Positions 61,713 through 64,000 of a stretch of DNA of 64,000 bases are shown in pieces. Origin of the DNA: Armatimonas rosea (GTDB lineage: Bacteria; Armatimonadota; Armatimonadia; Armatimonadales; Armatimonadaceae); the NCBI RefSeq assembly GCF_014202505.1, contig NZ_JACHGW010000005.1, positions 62,001-126,000 on the forward strand, in the 5' to 3' direction. The position numbers and the translations under genes are program-made. Numbering within the stretch: the first letter of the stretch is position 1; the number at the start of each line of letters is the position of its first letter. The notes beneath the pieces are model-generated. The model ran no database searches. It saw nothing but the letters and a program-made list of their open reading frames with translations, and was not told where the DNA came from.

Positions 61713-62318
61713 ATGTCTGATCGAATTGTCGCGCTGGCGACGGAGCTACGAACACGGCTGATCTCTGCACACCCTCCGTTGGAGAAGCGCCTCCGACCGG
61801 GGCTTGCGCCCGAGCAATCCCGCGAGCTCGCCGCGAGCTATGACGTGACCCTCACCGACGAAGCGGTTGCCTATTTCTCCGTGCTCAATGGCTTTGATAA
61901 CCCTCACGCACAACCACAGTCGGAGCTGCACATCGTCGGGATGCGCTGGCTGGACTCGCTGGAAGAGGCGCTGAAGCACTACCAGAGATTCTGGGAGTTT
62001 GACGAAACCGATGCCGATATGTATCCCGAGTTTTGGGAGACGGACCCCACGCCGACTCCCCCCTTACGCTTCATCGGGGAGGACTCCGTGTACTTCTACG
62101 CGCTGGACCTGCGAGGAGAGGGGCGACCGGTCTGGAGCATGGATCGGGAGCTGGGGATGTCGGTTTCGTTCTTGAGCCTGGAGGCAATGTTGGCAACACT
62201 CAATGCTTGGCTCGCCGCAGGAGTCCTGATCTTTCGTGACGGCGAGTGGAGCGAGACAAGCCGTGAGCAGGCTCGAAAAATTGCAACCGACCTCAGCCCC
62301 GGCGTTGACCACTGGTAA
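61713..62318 (+). CDS. SMI1/KNR4 (SUKH) family protein
   Basis: 201 aa. LAASYDVTLTDEAVAYFSVL and NGFDNPHAQPQSELHIVG in the first half, then SLEEALKHYQRFWEF and FIGEDSVYFYALDLRGEG, are typical of SMI1/KNR4 proteins (initial helix, 'yF...NG', and a late 'G.e....al'). Many such proteins are immunity partners of polymorphic toxins; others are regulatory. No toxin gene is adjacent. Here it stands alone between two family C repeats. Confidence 0.75.
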   Translation: MSDRIVALATELRTRLISAHPPLEKRLRPGLAPEQSRELAASYDVTLTDEAVAYFSVLNGFDNPHAQPQSELHIVGMRWLDSLEEALKHYQRFWEFDETDADMYPEFWETDPTPTPPLRFIGEDSVYFYALDLRGEGRPVWSMDRELGMSVSFLSLEAMLATLNAWLAAGVLIFRDGEWSETSREQARKIATDLSPGVDHW

Positions 62319-62329
62319 CCATAGCTCCC

Positions 62330-62385
62330 TGCGTCCTCGGGACGCTCCCAAAATCGGAGGCGGGGCTTTCAATCCCCGCCTTAGG
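62330..62385. repeat. dispersed palindromic repeat, family C, copy 3 (inverted)
   Basis: gcgtcctcgggacgctcc (62330-62347) and ggggctttcaatccccgcc (62363-62381) are the two blocks of family C in the opposite order and strand. It lies between the convergent SMI1/KNR4 and Uma2 genes and reaches into the Uma2 stop. Confidence 0.6.
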
Positions 62386-62947
62386 GAAGCAAGTCGGCGA
62401 CAGCGACGGGGCTATTGGGAGCGCTGAGGGGAGCAATGTTGCCAGTGGCGGCGATCACCTGGGTCTGTGTCCAGATGCCGTTTTGCGGGTGGCGGTGAAC
62501 CTCTAGCTGGCGGTCGCGCAGGTTGACAATCCAGTACTCAGTGATCCCTGCTGTCGCGTAAAGAGCGCTTTTGGCGTTGCGGTCGTCGCTGAGGGTGGAG
62601 TCGCTGACCTCGACGAGGAGCAAGACATCATCGGGGCCGGGATGACGGCTTGCATAGAGCCGAGGAGAACCCTGCGCCACGACAATATCTGGCTGTGGCT
62701 GGCTATTGCTGCTGGTCAGAACAATGGGGTTCTCGGTGCGAAGGTGGCAGTCTATCCCTGTAAAGGCGCGGTTGAGGGCAACATGGCTCAGAGGAATCGT
62801 AGACGAGTGGGGGGGATCGGGTGGCTTTTGTTCAAATATATCTCCGTCGAGGAGCTCCAGGCGCTCGTCTTCGCGGAACAGACCCAGGCGGATGGCGCAC
62901 TGGAACTCCTCCACGCTCCAGCGGCGGCGGGCGAAAGCGGCACTCAT
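62381..62947 (-). CDS. Uma2 family (DUF820) restriction-endonuclease-fold protein
   Basis: 188 aa. WSVEEFQCAIRLGLFREDER, LELLDGDIFEQKPPDPPHS, the PD-(D/E)xK core QPQPDIVVAQG ... DVLLLVEVSDSTL (Asp and Glu-x-Ser/Asp), and YWIVNLRDRQLEVHR near the end. DUF820 proteins are abundant in cyanobacteria and Armatimonadota-like genomes; they are probably nucleases, of unknown role. The start at 62947 is supported by a TAAAAT ending 6 nt upstream. Confidence 0.85.
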   Translation of the reverse strand: MSAAFARRRWSVEEFQCAIRLGLFREDERLELLDGDIFEQKPPDPPHSSTIPLSHVALNRAFTGIDCHLRTENPIVLTSSNSQPQPDIVVAQGSPRLYASRHPGPDDVLLLVEVSDSTLSDDRNAKSALYATAGITEYWIVNLRDRQLEVHRHPQNGIWTQTQVIAATGNIAPLSAPNSPVAVADLLP

Positions 62948-63494
62948 GGGGGTATTTTATCAGGCATCAGAAAGTCGAGAGTGGCGTGTGGCAGCATTTA
63001 CAAACTTGGATTGGCGACGATTGGACACCCGCGCGGTTGTTGAGGCGGGGGGCCTTGCAACGATCACGAAGGCGCAGTGGGAGCGCTGTGTGTTTGAGCT
63101 GTTGGAGGAAGATTATGAGGTAGTTACGCTGGACTGCGGGGGGGATATCGATACGATGGCTCGCAATTTTGGGGTTTTGTGGCAGTGGGAAACGCTGTTT
63201 GGCTATACCGTGCAGAGAATGAACCTTGATGCAATACGCGATGGCTTGCTTGAGTCATGGCCCACGAAGGCTGGGCGGCTTGTGTTGGTGCTGGTAAACG
63301 CAGAGCGCATCTGGAAAGAGAGCCGTCGAGAGTTTCTCTATTTCCTAGATTTTGCTCGAGAAAAGAGTCGATGGGAGCTTGCTCTGGGAACCCGCTTCTT
63401 TACCCTTCTCGTGGTCGAAGCGGAAAAAGGGGTTATACCAGCACAAGGCTATTGTGGGTTTTCCTCGACACATTTCTTTCCCAATCAGAAGTAA
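62946..63494 (+). CDS. barstar-like (barnase-inhibitor family) protein
   Basis: 182 aa if started at the ATG at 62946; a GTG at 62988 is an alternative. TITKAQWERCVFELLEEDYE, VVTLDCGGDIDTMARNFG, then WQWETLFGYTVQRMNLDAIR with DGLLESWP is the barstar pattern ('f..yyG.NldAl.D.L'), and RLVLVLVNAERIW follows. Such proteins inhibit ribonucleases or serve as immunity factors. The ATG at 62946 overlaps the Uma2 ATG on the other strand (shared catg), so the true start may be the GTG. Confidence 0.75.
   Translation: MGVFYQASESREWRVAAFTNLDWRRLDTRAVVEAGGLATITKAQWERCVFELLEEDYEVVTLDCGGDIDTMARNFGVLWQWETLFGYTVQRMNLDAIRDGLLESWPTKAGRLVLVLVNAERIWKESRREFLYFLDFAREKSRWELALGTRFFTLLVVEAEKGVIPAQGYCGFSSTHFFPNQK
62954..62959 (-). 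promoter_or_regulatory. -10 box immediately before the Uma2 start (leaderless type)
   Basis: On the minus strand TAAAAT is followed by accccc and then the ATG at 62947. The gap is 6 nt and there is no Shine-Dalgarno. Confidence 0.5.
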
Positions 63495-63572
63495 AGTAAC
63501 AATAGTGGGAGGGTACCCGGTGGGCCGCTTTAGCCACCCGAATTTATGCGCCCGAAACCGAAACGCCGCCCA

Positions 63573-64000
63573 TCACCACAGCCGCCAGTTGCCCGTCATC
63601 AGGACATAGGCCCCCAGCGCCGCGTTGGTCACCCCGTGCGCAACGACACAGGCAAGGAGCGACTTTGTGATCCGCAGGAGCCCTGCCATCAGTGCGGCGT
63701 AGCCCAGGGCTGCCAGCCACTCGGGGTGCGCGACTCCAAACATCCCCGCAACCATCGCCGCCGCGGGGAGCGAGAAGGCCGTGAGCGGGAGCTCGCTCCA
63801 CTTCTCCTGGTTGGTGCAGTAGCGCAGCAAGAACGAGCGCCAGAAAACCTCTTCCAGCACCGGAACCAGCAGCGCCAGCCCGATAAAGCGCATGGTGAGA
63901 AAGACGGTGCGTAGCGTGGGGTCGGGGATGGCCTCAAACGGGTTATAGGCAGTGCGCTTCCCGAGGGCGAGGCCCGCCGGTTGGATGCGCTCCAGCACCA
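63573..64000 (-). CDS. CPBP/CAAX-type membrane protease, exosortase-associated subtype (5' end beyond window)
   Basis: At least 142 codons; the gene continues past the right edge. LVPVLEEVFWRSFLLRYC carries the E-E-x-x-x-W-R motif of CPBP (type II CAAX) proteases, GVAHPEWLAAL and VVAHGVTNAALG the two His motifs, and the end YVLMTGNWRLW matches the subtype named CAAX prenyl protease-related protein that occurs with PEP-CTERM/exosortase systems. Several hydrophobic segments. It may process something in the exosortase pathway encoded at 39-45 kb; this link is inferred from subtype only. Confidence 0.8.
   Translation of the reverse strand, partial: VLERIQPAGLALGKRTAYNPFEAIPDPTLRTVFLTMRFIGLALLVPVLEEVFWRSFLLRYCTNQEKWSELPLTAFSLPAAAMVAGMFGVAHPEWLAALGYAALMAGLLRITKSLLACVVAHGVTNAALGAYVLMTGNWRLW

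Overview
The window is bacterial chromosome: densely packed genes, many ATGA/GTGA start-stop overlaps, high GC in most places, GTG and TTG starts, and a ribosomal-protein/secY/rpoA block in bacterial order. A Gram-negative envelope is suggested by an SLBB/Wza-type polysaccharide export protein, a small barrel-like protein ending in Phe, dTDP-sugar genes and an exosortase system. Gene content and style fit Armatimonadota (Armatimonas-like) best, but this is inference; no rRNA gene is present to settle it.

Layout. 0-10.9 kb: small enzymes, a minus-strand rmlA-rmlC-acyltransferase sugar operon, an alcohol dehydrogenase, then an accessory patch (107-bp MITE-like element with 8-bp target duplication, AT-rich GT8 glycosyltransferase, frameshifted insertion sequence, dead formylglycine-enzyme remnant), then an MmcQ-like protein, an RNB exoribonuclease and a GDPD-like protein. 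10.9-18.2 kb: SDR - tandem-domain epimerase - giant glycoside hydrolase, followed by three consecutive paralogous membrane proteins. 18.1-22.9 kb: rsmA, a possible ssDNA-annealing-type protein, a DUF348-3D cell-wall protein with a strong promoter and long leader, an alkyltransferase-like protein, TPR and membrane proteins. 22.9-32.6 kb: a pyrimidine operon with a PyrR attenuator (pyrR-pyrB-two small ORFs-pyrC-carA-PhyH-GT39-EamA-carB) in which CarB is only the N-terminal half. 32.6-39.2 kb: GGDEF cyclase, double GNAT, rsmE, a large membrane alpha/beta hydrolase, holB. 39.5-49.2 kb: an exosortase/exopolysaccharide region of visibly lower GC (epimerase, exosortase, EpsI-like, GT39, one PEP-CTERM-like substrate, EEP hydrolase, SLBB export protein, GT-C-like protein). 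49.2-51.3 kb: gnd and a membrane protein. 51.3-61.7 kb: ribosomal superoperon rpsN-rpsH-rplF-rplR-rpsE-rpmD-rplO | secY-adk | infA-rpmJ-rpsM-rpsK-rpsD-rpoA-rplQ-truA-rplM-rpsI with internal promoters and terminators. 61.7-64 kb: SMI1/KNR4, Uma2, barstar-like and a CAAX-type protease of the kind that accompanies exosortases.

Most notable points: (1) seven genes have a TAnAAT-like -10 box ending 5-7 nt before the start codon, implying leaderless transcripts; (2) IF-1 carries a Gly/Arg/Pro-rich N-terminal extension of about 50 residues; (3) carB is split and its second half is not nearby; (4) adk has no ATG/GTG/TTG compatible with its P-loop, the best candidate being ATA overlapping the secY stop; (5) two PyrR-box hairpins stand in tandem before pyrR; (6) four dispersed palindromic repeat families sit between genes and, in two cases, inside reading frames; (7) a compact exosortase locus has a single substrate with a PEM rather than PEP motif.
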